Below, in pieces: positions 1 to 6,438 of a DNA stretch of 7,499 nucleotides (positions are counted from its first letter, which is position 1; each line of letters opens with the position of its first letter). The translations under genes and the position numbers were made by a program. Below the pieces are notes generated by a model that saw only the letters and a list, made by a program, of their open reading frames with translations, was not told the origin of the DNA and made no database searches. Source of the DNA: Planctomycetales bacterium (GTDB lineage Bacteria; Planctomycetota; Phycisphaerae; SM23-33); contig DAOVLV010000079.1 in assembly GCA_030631085.1 (NCBI GenBank), positions 1 through 7,499 on the forward strand, read 5' to 3'.

Positions 1-141
1 ATCGGCGTCGCCGTTTGCGCCGAAACGTTCAGCCGACAGTTCCAGCAGGCGTTTCTCGAACCCGACATGCGCAAAAGGCCCAAGCCCGCCGGCGATGCCG
101 GGAATCAACGGAAACTTCGGATGAGACAAATCGTCGCCCAT
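1..141 (-). CDS. Aspartate/glutamate racemase-family protein, N-terminal part (cut by window edge)
   Basis: Only the first 47 residues are in the window; the rest lies beyond base 1. They read MGDDLSHPKFPLIPG, then IAGGLGPFAHVGFEKRLLEL. The Gly-rich GIAGGLGPFAH segment (about residues 15-25) followed by an amphipathic helix resembles the GGMGPxAT start of cofactor-independent Asp/Glu racemases, which use two cysteines to epimerise amino acids. Those cysteines lie outside the window, so racemase activity and substrate cannot be judged. The ATG at 141-139 was chosen because AAGG stands eight bases upstream and an in-frame TAA at 162-160 excludes a much longer start. The gene follows the uronate isomerase by 37 bases on the same strand with no terminator between, so both are probably co-transcribed. 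It could also be a maleate isomerase-like or hydantoin racemase-like member of the same fold. Confidence 0.62.
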   Translation of the reverse strand, partial: MGDDLSHPKFPLIPGIAGGLGPFAHVGFEKRLLELSAERFGANGDAD

Positions 142-178
142 ATCTGCTGCCTTGTCATTTTAGTGTCGGATACGGGTT

Positions 179-1432
179 TCATTTTTCCAGGAACGCCGCA
201 AACGACCCGCCAAAAATGGCGCGGACGTCACGGGTGATTTCCTCATGAGTCGGCCTCCACCCGGCAGCGAACAGGTCGCTGTACTTCTCGACGAGGATGT
301 CGGCGACGATCTTCCGCGTATGGCTCCATTTATAGATTAACTGGTCCAAAACGCGGGCGTCGGAGTGCTGGGAAGTGAAGGCTGTTCCCAGCAGTTCGAG
401 TCTCTGTCGCGTCATTTCGTCGATGATGCTCGGGTTATTGCAGTACCACCAGCACCCGAACAGGTGCAGATTGCCGAATTTCCGGGCAAGGACGGTCAGT
501 TCGTGCTGGTTGTCGCGCGAGAGCATCGTAACGAGGAATTTTCCATCGGCGTGGTTCTGGAGCATTCTCGCCAGAGACATTACGTCGGCGACGCCGACGC
601 CCGCGCCGCCGGCGCGAAGGTTCGGGTTCACGTTCCCGCGAGCGCCTACCATCAACGCGAAAGGCACGCCGACCTCGATCGCTGCCGGCATGACTGCCCG
701 ATCAATCACATGGGTGAACGGACTATCGTCGCCGTAGGCAAATTCCTCAGGCCCGATCGAAGCGGCGAAGTACACCGGCTTAATCCGCTCCGACCAATCG
801 ACAAGAAAACGGCGGACTTCATCGTAGGTCTTATCATCCGGCTCGATCTTGACGTCGTAACCGGCATCGGACATGACTTCGACCGCCCTTTCCCAACCGT
901 CGTCGAACAGCGTATCAATTCGTAGCGATGTCTTGAGACAATCCGGTACTGGCAGGTCTTGCCGCCAGAAATCGGCTTCGGCGGCGCTGAAGGCGCTGTT
1001 GGTCATCACGGCGTAATCGATATTCGCCATTTCGAAGACTTTGGCGAGGTATTCGTCGATATTCTGTTCGGCGAACCATTTCCGTATCCCGGCAAGGTCG
1101 CGTCCGGCTACGTCCAGACCGAGATGGTTGAAGGTTGTGATCGCGCCGCGAGCGGCTTCGGACAGCGCGCCGCCCTTGAGGAAGATATGCTCCCAAACCA
1201 GGTCAGCCTGTGCGGATTTCGGAAGGGAAAAGAATTTTTCATACGTCAGGCTGTGCGGCGCGACGGTGAACAGTTCCGTTACCAGGTAATGATAGGTTAA
1301 TATCTCGTCTGCGCCCCAGAGCAAAGCCCCTTCATAACTCGGCGGGAACAGGTGCGTGTGAACGTCGGTAACAACGGTTGTCTCAACGGCCTTTCGTACA
1401 GCGTCGGTCAATTCGTTCACGTCTTTGAACAT
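179..1432 (-). CDS. Uronate isomerase, Bh0493-type (amidohydrolase superfamily)
   Basis: This 417-residue protein should interconvert D-glucuronate with D-fructuronate and D-galacturonate with D-tagaturonate, the entry step of cytoplasmic uronate catabolism. From memory it aligns along almost its whole length with Bacillus halodurans Bh0493, a divergent branch of the UxaC family. Shared landmarks are the VTDVHTHLF metal motif (His25, His27), LLWGADEILTYHYL (38-51), KFLVTMLSRDNQHEL (298-312), NLHLFGCWWYCNNP (321-334) and QHSDARVLDQLIYKW (355-369), in which Asp358 would be the metal-binding, proton-shuttling Asp. No signal peptide is seen, so it is cytoplasmic. The reading frame runs open further upstream, but the ATG at 1432 fits the family N-terminus and has AAAGGAAG just upstream. 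It is the first gene of a leftward unit and diverges from the alpha-mannosidase. The symbol uxaC is withheld because this is the non-canonical clade. Family assignment is very secure; substrate preference is inferred. Confidence 0.93.
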   Translation of the reverse strand: MFKDVNELTDAVRKAVETTVVTDVHTHLFPPSYEGALLWGADEILTYHYLVTELFTVAPHSLTYEKFFSLPKSAQADLVWEHIFLKGGALSEAARGAITTFNHLGLDVAGRDLAGIRKWFAEQNIDEYLAKVFEMANIDYAVMTNSAFSAAEADFWRQDLPVPDCLKTSLRIDTLFDDGWERAVEVMSDAGYDVKIEPDDKTYDEVRRFLVDWSERIKPVYFAASIGPEEFAYGDDSPFTHVIDRAVMPAAIEVGVPFALMVGARGNVNPNLRAGGAGVGVADVMSLARMLQNHADGKFLVTMLSRDNQHELTVLARKFGNLHLFGCWWYCNNPSIIDEMTRQRLELLGTAFTSQHSDARVLDQLIYKWSHTRKIVADILVEKYSDLFAAGWRPTHEEITRDVRAIFGGSFAAFLEK

Positions 1433-1473
1433 GCTTCTTCCTTTCATTGTTGAGCGGTAAGGATACCACAAGG

Positions 1474-1496
1474 AAAAAGGGGGCGGGAGTCTTTTT
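1474..1496. promoter_or_regulatory. Operator-like dyad, copy 1 (uronate isomerase side)
   Basis: A 23-base imperfect palindrome with outer arms AAAAAG (1474-1479) and CTTTTT (1491-1496) around an 11-base GC-rich core. It lies 41 bases upstream of the uronate isomerase start codon. Its reverse complement recurs at 1545-1567 with two mismatches. The dyad form and the duplication suggest a dimeric regulator's binding site; the regulator is not identifiable here. Confidence 0.5.
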
Positions 1497-1512
1497 TCTG
1501 CCGGTAGAAAAG

Positions 1513-1520
1513 AGTATAAG
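1513..1520. promoter_or_regulatory. Overlapping divergent -10-like elements
   Basis: AGTATAAG reads as a TATAAG -10 box on the plus strand (1515-1520) and as TATACT on the minus strand (1518-1513), midway between the two operator-like dyads. No convincing TTGACA-like -35 box is at the right distance on either strand. Regulated, activator-dependent promoters often lack one. If both are used, each transcript would begin just upstream of one dyad. This is a weak call based on short motifs. Confidence 0.3.
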
Positions 1521-1544
1521 AAGAAATCTCGTGAATGATGCGGG

Positions 1545-1567
1545 AAAAAGACTCCCGTCCTCTTTTT
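1545..1567. promoter_or_regulatory. Operator-like dyad, copy 2 (alpha-mannosidase side)
   Basis: The second AAAAAG-N11-CTTTTT site, outer arms at 1545-1550 and 1562-1567. It is the reverse complement of copy 1 apart from the pairs 1480/1561 and 1483/1558. It ends 21 bases before the alpha-mannosidase start codon and just before its ribosome binding site. The centres of the two copies are 71 bases apart. A looping or road-block repressor is one reading. Alternatively the 24-base arms (1473-1496 with 1545-1568) could pair as a long stem in RNA. Confidence 0.5.
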
Positions 1568-1588
1568 CTTCGGAAAGGATTTTCTGCA

Positions 1589-4500
1589 ATGACAATACCG
1601 ACTGTCTGGAAGGCTCGTATAGAGCATTGGCTGGAGGCGATCCGCAATCGAGTCGTTTCGCCGGTTGTGGAGTTACCGGCTGAATTTGCCGTAACATCGG
1701 AGCACCTCACACCGTCCCAATCTTCCCGCCTGCGATATCGCCCGATCCGCCGGGGCGGGAAGTGGGGACGGAAATGGCAATACGCCTGGTTCCGCTGCAA
1801 AGCGGACGTTCCACGTGTGCCGAAAGGCAAGTCCTATGTCCTTACCGGCGACATCGACACCGAATCGGTAGTCTTTGTCAATGGCCGGGCCGGCGGCGGC
1901 CTGAATCGGCTCCACAGTGAATTGGACCTGTCCCGTTTGGTCAAAGGCGGCGGCGTGCTGAAAGTCCTTATCGAGACCTATGCCGGGCACGGACCTACTC
2001 CTGCCCACCTGCCGTACCTGCTTCCCGGAAAAGACCCGATTGAGCCGACCCCGCCGGCCCAGCGAACATTCAAAGGCCTGTGGCTGGATGAATGGAACGA
2101 GCAAGCCTATCAGTTATGGCTCGACGCGACGACCGTTTGGGGTCTGGCCAAGAGCCTGCCGCCTGACTCACTCCGCCGCTTCCGCCTGGAAAAGGCACTC
2201 AAGGAAATTACCGCCCTGGTCGATCCGGAAGCCGATCAGAAAACCTTCGACGGTTCACTCGCCGCTGCCAGGTCGGTCCTGGCGGGTCTGCTTGCCGCGC
2301 GTAACGGGCCTACAATGCCGGAAATGTTCTGCTTCGGACACGCCCACCTGGACGTTGCCTGGCTCTGGCCTCTGGCGCAGACCTATCGCAAGGCCGGCGC
2401 TACCTTCTCCACAGCCCTGGCGCTGATGAAACAATATCCCGAATACCGTTTCCTCCAAAGCCAGGCACAGTTGTACGAGTACGTCAGGCGGGACTATCCG
2501 GATATTTTCGACGGTATTCGTCGAGCGGTGCGACGCGGGCAGTGGATCCCCGACGGGGCCATGTGGGTCGAGCCGGACACCAATATCTCCGGCGGCGAAG
2601 CCCTCATCCGCCAGTTCCTCTACGGCAAACGGTTCTTCAAGGAAAACTTCGGTATCGACAGCGAGGTATGCTGGTTGCCGGACGTGTTCGGCTACAGCGG
2701 CAGCCTGCCGCAGATTCTCCTCGGGTGTGGCGTAAAATACTTCACCACTGCCAAGATATTCTGGAATCTCCACGGTGGGACGACCTTCCCATACGAAACA
2801 TTCACCTGGGAGGGCATCGACGGCAGCGCCGTCCTCGCCCATTTCCACCGCGATTACAACGCCGAAACGCATCCCGAAGCCGTTGCCAGGCGCTGGGCCG
2901 ACTGCGTGCACAAGGACGGGACCGACAAGTTCCTCTACCCGTTCGGCTGGGGCGACGGCGGCGGCGGACCGACGCGCGACCACCTTGAATACCTCCGGCG
3001 CGAGGGCGACCTGGAAGGTCTGCCCCGCACCCGCATAGCGTCTCCGAGGGAGTTCTTCGCCGAGTTGGAAAAGTCAGGCCCGCCGCAGGACCGCTATGTC
3101 GGCGAACTATATTATGAATTTCATCGCGGTACTTACACCAGCCAGGCACGCATCAAGCGTGGTAATCGAAAGTGCGAATTCGCGCTGCGCGAAGCGGAAA
3201 TCTTCTCGGCTATCGCTTCAGTAACACAAGGACGAAAGGTTCCGCGCGAACGACTGGAAAAAGCATGGAAAGGCCTGCTGCTGAACCAGTTCCACGACAT
3301 ACTTCCCGGCTCGTCCATCCAACGTGTAAATGAAGAGGCCGAAGCGTTGTACGGGAAAATCCTGGCGGAATGTGAAGGAATCACATCGTCGGCCCAAAAG
3401 GTCATAACCACCGGTCAGTCCGGTTGGACCGTATGGAACACGCTGTCCTGGCGGCGAGACGCCGTGGTAAGTCTGCCGGTCGAGGGTAAAGTCGGCCAAG
3501 TCGTCGATTGCGACGGTACTCCCCTTCCGAGCCGGATTGTCGGACGGGGGCGAAATCGTCGGCTCCTGGTGGCTGTGCCGAATGTCCCCTCGGTTGGATG
3601 CAAGACGATAAAACTCCTTCCCGGAAAACCCGCCGACTGTCCGTCGCCCGTAACGGCGAAGGCGTCGCGAGGCGGAATCGTCATGGAAAACGAACACCTT
3701 CGCCTGCTAATCGACAAGCGAGGTCAGATTGCTCAATTGCTGGACAAGGCCTCCGGCCGACGATTGGTAAAGACAGGCGAGGTTATGAATCGCCTGGAAC
3801 TGTACCGCGACAACCCCGCAAAGTTCGACGCGTGGGACATCGACGAGCCTTACAAGACCACGCCGGTTCGGATCGGCCCTGCCCAACGGGTCGAAATCAT
3901 CGCGGACGGACCTCTGGAGGCTCGCATAGCGGTAACCCGTAAGGTGGGCCGGTCGAGCCTGCAGCAGGAGATTGTCCTTCGCGCCGGTTCGCGCCGAATA
4001 GATTTCGAAACGCGCGTCGATTGGCAGGAGACGCATCGTCTACTGAAGGTCGCCTTCCCAGCCGAGTTGTCTTCAGTCACGCTGCGCGGGGAGATACAGT
4101 TCGGGCACGTCGTCCGCCCCACGCATCGCAATACGGAATTCGAGAAGGCCCGGTTCGAATGGCCTGCGCAGAAATGGGCCGACCTGAGCGAGGCACACTA
4201 TGGCATCGCCGTTTTGAACGATTGCAAATACGGCTACGACATTCTGGACGGTGTGTTGCGTCTGAGTCTGCTGCGTGCGCCCGTTGCGCCGGACGGACAG
4301 GCCGATAAGGGCGAACACGCCTTTACCTATGCCCTGCTGCCGCACAACGGCGGATTTGCCGAAAGCGACGTTGTCCGCGCCGCCTACGAACTCAACGTCC
4401 CCGCCTCCGTCGAGCAGGGGCAATACGCGACTCGACTGAGCTCGTCGAAGTCCGGCGGGGAGTTCTCCTTCCTTCAGGTTTCGGGAAATTCGGTTGTTGT

Positions 4501-4723
4501 CGAAACGGTAAAGATTGCCGAAAACGGCGGCGACTTAATCCTCCGGCTGTATGAATCCGCCGGTAGTGCGGCGAAAGTTCGCTTGAATGTTGCAACACCG
4601 GTAAAAACGGCCTACGAGTGCGACATGCTGGAAACGCCGTTTCGGAAATTGCGAGTGAGCAAAGACGGCGCGATAACCCTCAACTTCCGGGCGTTTGAGA
4701 TCAAGACTGTCAAGATACGCTAA
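1589..4723 (+). CDS. Alpha-mannosidase, GH38, cytosolic MAN2C1/Ams1 type
   Basis: This 1044-residue retaining exo-alpha-mannosidase would release terminal alpha-linked mannose from glycans or oligosaccharides. The order is a beta-rich N-terminal region (about 1-240), the GH38 catalytic barrel (about 245-510), a helical middle domain (about 515-620) and C-terminal beta-sandwich domains. Visible motifs are GHAHLDVAWLWP with metal ligands His253 and Asp255, WLPDVFGYSG with the nucleophile Asp365, GWGDGGGGPT (453-462), HRGTYTS from His512, and LLNQFHDILPGSS with the metal ligand His569. These match eukaryotic MAN2C1/Ams1 more closely than Golgi enzymes, and the length is normal. There is no signal peptide, so it should act in the cytoplasm on imported sugars. 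The ATG at 1589 was chosen over an in-frame ATG at 1535 because AAAGGA lies nine bases before it and the earlier start would put coding sequence through the operator-like dyad. It diverges from the uronate isomerase. Linkage specificity is not visible. Confidence 0.96.
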   Translation: MTIPTVWKARIEHWLEAIRNRVVSPVVELPAEFAVTSEHLTPSQSSRLRYRPIRRGGKWGRKWQYAWFRCKADVPRVPKGKSYVLTGDIDTESVVFVNGRAGGGLNRLHSELDLSRLVKGGGVLKVLIETYAGHGPTPAHLPYLLPGKDPIEPTPPAQRTFKGLWLDEWNEQAYQLWLDATTVWGLAKSLPPDSLRRFRLEKALKEITALVDPEADQKTFDGSLAAARSVLAGLLAARNGPTMPEMFCFGHAHLDVAWLWPLAQTYRKAGATFSTALALMKQYPEYRFLQSQAQLYEYVRRDYPDIFDGIRRAVRRGQWIPDGAMWVEPDTNISGGEALIRQFLYGKRFFKENFGIDSEVCWLPDVFGYSGSLPQILLGCGVKYFTTAKIFWNLHGGTTFPYETFTWEGIDGSAVLAHFHRDYNAETHPEAVARRWADCVHKDGTDKFLYPFGWGDGGGGPTRDHLEYLRREGDLEGLPRTRIASPREFFAELEKSGPPQDRYVGELYYEFHRGTYTSQARIKRGNRKCEFALREAEIFSAIASVTQGRKVPRERLEKAWKGLLLNQFHDILPGSSIQRVNEEAEALYGKILAECEGITSSAQKVITTGQSGWTVWNTLSWRRDAVVSLPVEGKVGQVVDCDGTPLPSRIVGRGRNRRLLVAVPNVPSVGCKTIKLLPGKPADCPSPVTAKASRGGIVMENEHLRLLIDKRGQIAQLLDKASGRRLVKTGEVMNRLELYRDNPAKFDAWDIDEPYKTTPVRIGPAQRVEIIADGPLEARIAVTRKVGRSSLQQEIVLRAGSRRIDFETRVDWQETHRLLKVAFPAELSSVTLRGEIQFGHVVRPTHRNTEFEKARFEWPAQKWADLSEAHYGIAVLNDCKYGYDILDGVLRLSLLRAPVAPDGQADKGEHAFTYALLPHNGGFAESDVVRAAYELNVPASVEQGQYATRLSSSKSGGEFSFLQVSGNSVVVETVKIAENGGDLILRLYESAGSAAKVRLNVATPVKTAYECDMLETPFRKLRVSKDGAITLNFRAFEIKTVKIR

Positions 4724-4780
4724 ACGGTTTCAGAAAAGTCTTCGACCGGTTCATACGCGAGATAGTGGTAATCATTTGAT

Positions 4781-4818
4781 GGTGTTATAAGACGATACAC
4801 CCCCCTTATACGCACACC
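4781..4818. terminator. Bulged stem-loop in the convergent gap, possible weak terminator
   Basis: GGTGT plus TATAAG (4781-4791) can pair with CTTATA plus ACACC (4805-4818), with a three-base CGC bulge and a 13-base loop. It sits between the converging alpha-mannosidase and hicB-like genes, where a shared terminator is expected. No T-tract follows on either strand, so intrinsic termination is doubtful. A smaller CGCAC/GTGCG hairpin (4811-4830) overlaps it and would compete. Confidence 0.28.
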
Positions 4819-4838
4819 CTCCCTGGTGCGAAATTATT

Positions 4839-5039
4839 TCAGGACTGATACACCAGCATTTCGTGGAGATGGGCCGGTACAAAGTTATTTACACTGGCAA
4901 GGTATCCACGAATGGCCTCTTCCAGATTCTCTCTGGCCTGTTGAGCGGTCAGACCGGCAGAGACACATCCCGGAAGCGACGGACAGGCAGCGGTGAATCC
5001 GCCCACGTCGTTACGCCGTACTTTTATACATAATTTCAC
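4839..5039 (-). CDS. HicB-family small protein (orphan antitoxin-like)
   Basis: This 66-residue protein has the HicB core fold signature. A first strand KLCIKVRRND leads into GGFTAACPSLPGCVSAGLT, then the helix AQQARENLEEAIRGYLASV. In type II systems HicB neutralises the HicA mRNA-cleaving toxin, and many genomes also carry solitary HicB-like proteins of unknown role. The GTG at 5039-5037 is preferred because GGAG (5049-5046) lies six bases ahead and the family normally starts at this strand. An ATG at 5081 would add 14 residues but has no visible ribosome binding site. No C-terminal DNA-binding helix-turn-helix or ribbon-helix-helix is present. The 230 bases upstream and 115 bases downstream encode no HicA-like protein with a GSH motif, so it appears to be alone. 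Two good promoters lie upstream. Confidence 0.75.
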   Translation of the reverse strand: MKLCIKVRRNDVGGFTAACPSLPGCVSAGLTAQQARENLEEAIRGYLASVNNFVPAHLHEMLVYQS

Positions 5040-5171
5040 TGCGCGCTCCACGCCTCCAATCTCCGATAAAACCTCGAACATTCAGAAAAACGCATATGGT
5101 TAGAATTGAGCAGCCCTGGTGGTTTGACCCCAATTATCAACCGCACCTACACCGCCCGAAATGACCCCCTT

Positions 5172-5201
5172 ATTTTACAGTACCGGCCTGGGCAGTTTCA
5201 A
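5172..5201 (-). promoter_or_regulatory. Sigma70-like promoter P2 for the hicB-like gene
   Basis: On the minus strand TTGAAA (5201-5196) and TAAAAT (5177-5172) are separated by 18 bases. Both boxes are close to the sigma70 consensus. Transcription would start near 5165, giving a leader of about 125 bases before the GTG at 5039. It lies in an AT-rich stretch unlike the flanking genes. Confidence 0.5.
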
Positions 5202-5254
5202 TACAAATTTCTAATAAATTTTAGAAGCACCGGGAATTCTCTGCAACCTTGTTT

Positions 5255-5283
5255 ATTTTACCCAAACGCTACACATTGCACAA
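5255..5283 (-). promoter_or_regulatory. Sigma70-like promoter P1 for the hicB-like gene
   Basis: On the minus strand TTGTGC (5283-5278) and TAAAAT (5260-5255) have an ideal 17-base spacer. It starts just past the palindrome that ends the MnmE-like gene, as expected for a fresh transcription unit. It shares the same -10 box, TAAAATAA, with P2. The predicted start is near 5248. Confidence 0.45.
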
Positions 5284-5295
5284 CCGGTAGATGAT

Positions 5296-5325
5296 AAAGC
5301 CGACGGATAGCTATCCGTCGGCTTT
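5296..5325. terminator. Perfect 30-base palindrome over the stop codon of the MnmE-like gene
   Basis: Two 15-base arms (5296-5310 and 5311-5325) are perfectly complementary with no spacer, so RNA would form an 11-13 bp GC-rich stem with a tight loop. The half that encodes the C-terminal Lys-Ala-Asp-Gly of the GTPase is the first arm on the minus strand, and the TAG stop (5313-5311) lies at the centre. The second arm ends in CTTT followed by ATCAT, so the T-tract is short. A Rho-independent terminator or an mRNA 3' stabiliser is likely. Confidence 0.6.
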
Positions 5326-6438
5326 GAGCAGCTTCCCTAATGCCAATCGTGCTCCCGCCCGGTCATTGCGGTCAATCGCCTCGGCAGCGATGCCAAGCCA
5401 TTCGACCTGGCGGTCGGTGAAAGCCATCGCTGAAGACGGATCGAAGCCACCAAACCCCAAACCCTCACAAATGGCCCGTCGAAGGGCGGTAATTCCGGTA
5501 AATGTTTTGGCAGAGACTGCCAGTTTCCCCTTACATTCTTCCGGGCGGGCGATATCGCACTTTCCGGCGACATTGATGACATTCGTCAGCGTGTGGAGAT
5601 GCGTAACAAGGCCGCCATATCCGTCATCGTCGCCGACGGTAACGCAGATAACCAGGTCGGCTGATTCGATCCGTTCCCAGGCCCGCCGGACGGCTTCGGC
5701 GTCGATACCCTCGGCTTCTTCCCAAAGTCCGGCAGTGTCGGTCAACCATATGGGCACGCCGTCGGCGTCGGTGAGAGTGCGGACCCAGTCTCGCGTCGTG
5801 CCCGGCGTTTGGGAAACTATGGCGACATTTCGCCCGACCAGCGCGTTAGCCAGGGCGCTTTTTCCGGCATTGGGAGGTCCGGCGATGACGACCTCAGCCG
5901 GTTCCAGTAATCGGCGCATCATCGGCATCGCATCGGCGGCGGCGCGGAGAGCGGCGGCATCGACTTCCGAACGACTCGCCAATACCGACAATCCGCCCGA
6001 CCATTGACAACTCAATGCCGATGCTCCCAGCGGCGTAGATACCCTGCGTAATGCCGAGAGAAATTCCTCCGTAATTGCGGGATTTTTCATCCCCGGCGCA
6101 GACAGTGTCAGCGTCGAATCGGCTTGACAATCAGAAATAATGCTCGCGCCTCGTTCGGACAATAGCGAAAGGACTTTTCTCGCAACGTGAGGCCCGCCGT
6201 GGATGTTAATCTCGCAACAATCGTCGGCGAGTGTTGAGACAATCGCCTCGTCGAGCACCTCGTCATCGTGGACAATTCGTCCCAATGCCAAGCCCCCTTG
6301 CTCGCCGGTCTGTGATCGCGGTCGGAAAATTTCGCCGATGATTCTTTCGGTTTCCGGGCCTGTCAGGATGATAACGGCGATTCCGCCGCGAGCGGGCGAA
6401 GTAACCAGCGATGCCGATGTTATCGTCGGTGAGTTCAT
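5311..6438 (-). CDS. MnmE/TrmE-like GTPase, truncated and divergent
   Basis: This 375-residue protein is built like the tRNA-modification GTPase MnmE. It has a TrmE_N-like domain (SPARGGIAVIILTGPE near 14-29, CCEINIHGGPHVARKVLSLL near 74-93), a helical linker, and a G domain with G1 GPPNAGKS (187-194), G2 region TPGTTRDWV (211-219), G3 DTAGL (234-238) and G5 SAK (309-311). Three hallmarks are missing. The PGEFT-RAFLNGK-DL segment after the N-terminal domain is replaced by unrelated sequence. The G4 NKxD reads GKCD (292-295), with Gly for Asn. The chain stops about 35-80 residues short, without the FCIGK end. It probably cannot replace MnmE in making 5-carboxymethylaminomethyl-uridine with MnmG, and may be a repurposed paralogue. 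Its ATG overlaps the coaX stop as ATGA, so translation is likely coupled. The frame is intact to its own stop, which argues against recent decay. Confidence 0.85.
   Translation of the reverse strand: MNSPTITSASLVTSPARGGIAVIILTGPETERIIGEIFRPRSQTGEQGGLALGRIVHDDEVLDEAIVSTLADDCCEINIHGGPHVARKVLSLLSERGASIISDCQADSTLTLSAPGMKNPAITEEFLSALRRVSTPLGASALSCQWSGGLSVLASRSEVDAAALRAAADAMPMMRRLLEPAEVVIAGPPNAGKSALANALVGRNVAIVSQTPGTTRDWVRTLTDADGVPIWLTDTAGLWEEAEGIDAEAVRRAWERIESADLVICVTVGDDDGYGGLVTHLHTLTNVINVAGKCDIARPEECKGKLAVSAKTFTGITALRRAICEGLGFGGFDPSSAMAFTDRQVEWLGIAAEAIDRNDRAGARLALGKLLKADG

Noticed and set aside
365..925. 186-residue open frame on the plus strand
   Set aside because: It lies wholly antisense to the uronate isomerase, which has clear family motifs; its own product shows no known pattern.
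1535..1588. Earlier ATG for the alpha-mannosidase at 1535
   Set aside because: It would make the operator-like dyad coding and lacks a ribosome binding site; the ATG at 1589 has AAAGGA nine bases ahead.
1433..1627. Longer N-terminus for the uronate isomerase (up to 482 residues)
   Set aside because: The extra residues are Arg/Phe/Pro-rich, unlike the family, and would cross the dyads and run into the mannosidase gene; the ATG at 1432 has a good ribosome binding site.
2255..2983. 242-residue minus-strand open frame
   Set aside because: Antisense to the catalytic motifs of GH38; typical long shadow frame in GC-rich DNA.
3218..3697. 159-residue minus-strand open frame inside the mannosidase gene
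   Set aside because: Shadow of the GH38 gene in GC-rich sequence; no recognisable motif.
4724..4838. HicA toxin gene next to the HicB-like gene
   Set aside because: The gap is only 115 bases and has no open frame with a HicA-like GSH segment; none was seen upstream either.
5106..5294. 62-residue plus-strand open frame in the AT-rich gap
   Set aside because: No family resemblance, no clear ribosome binding site, and it runs through the hicB-like promoters.
5314..5360. Frameshift that truncated the MnmE-like protein
   Set aside because: Reading on past the TAG in frame gives no MnmE-like C-terminus, so a simple premature stop is not supported.
5291..6007. 238-residue plus-strand open frame, Ser/Ala/Arg-rich
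   Set aside because: Antisense to the MnmE-like gene, which carries the G1, G3 and G5 motifs.
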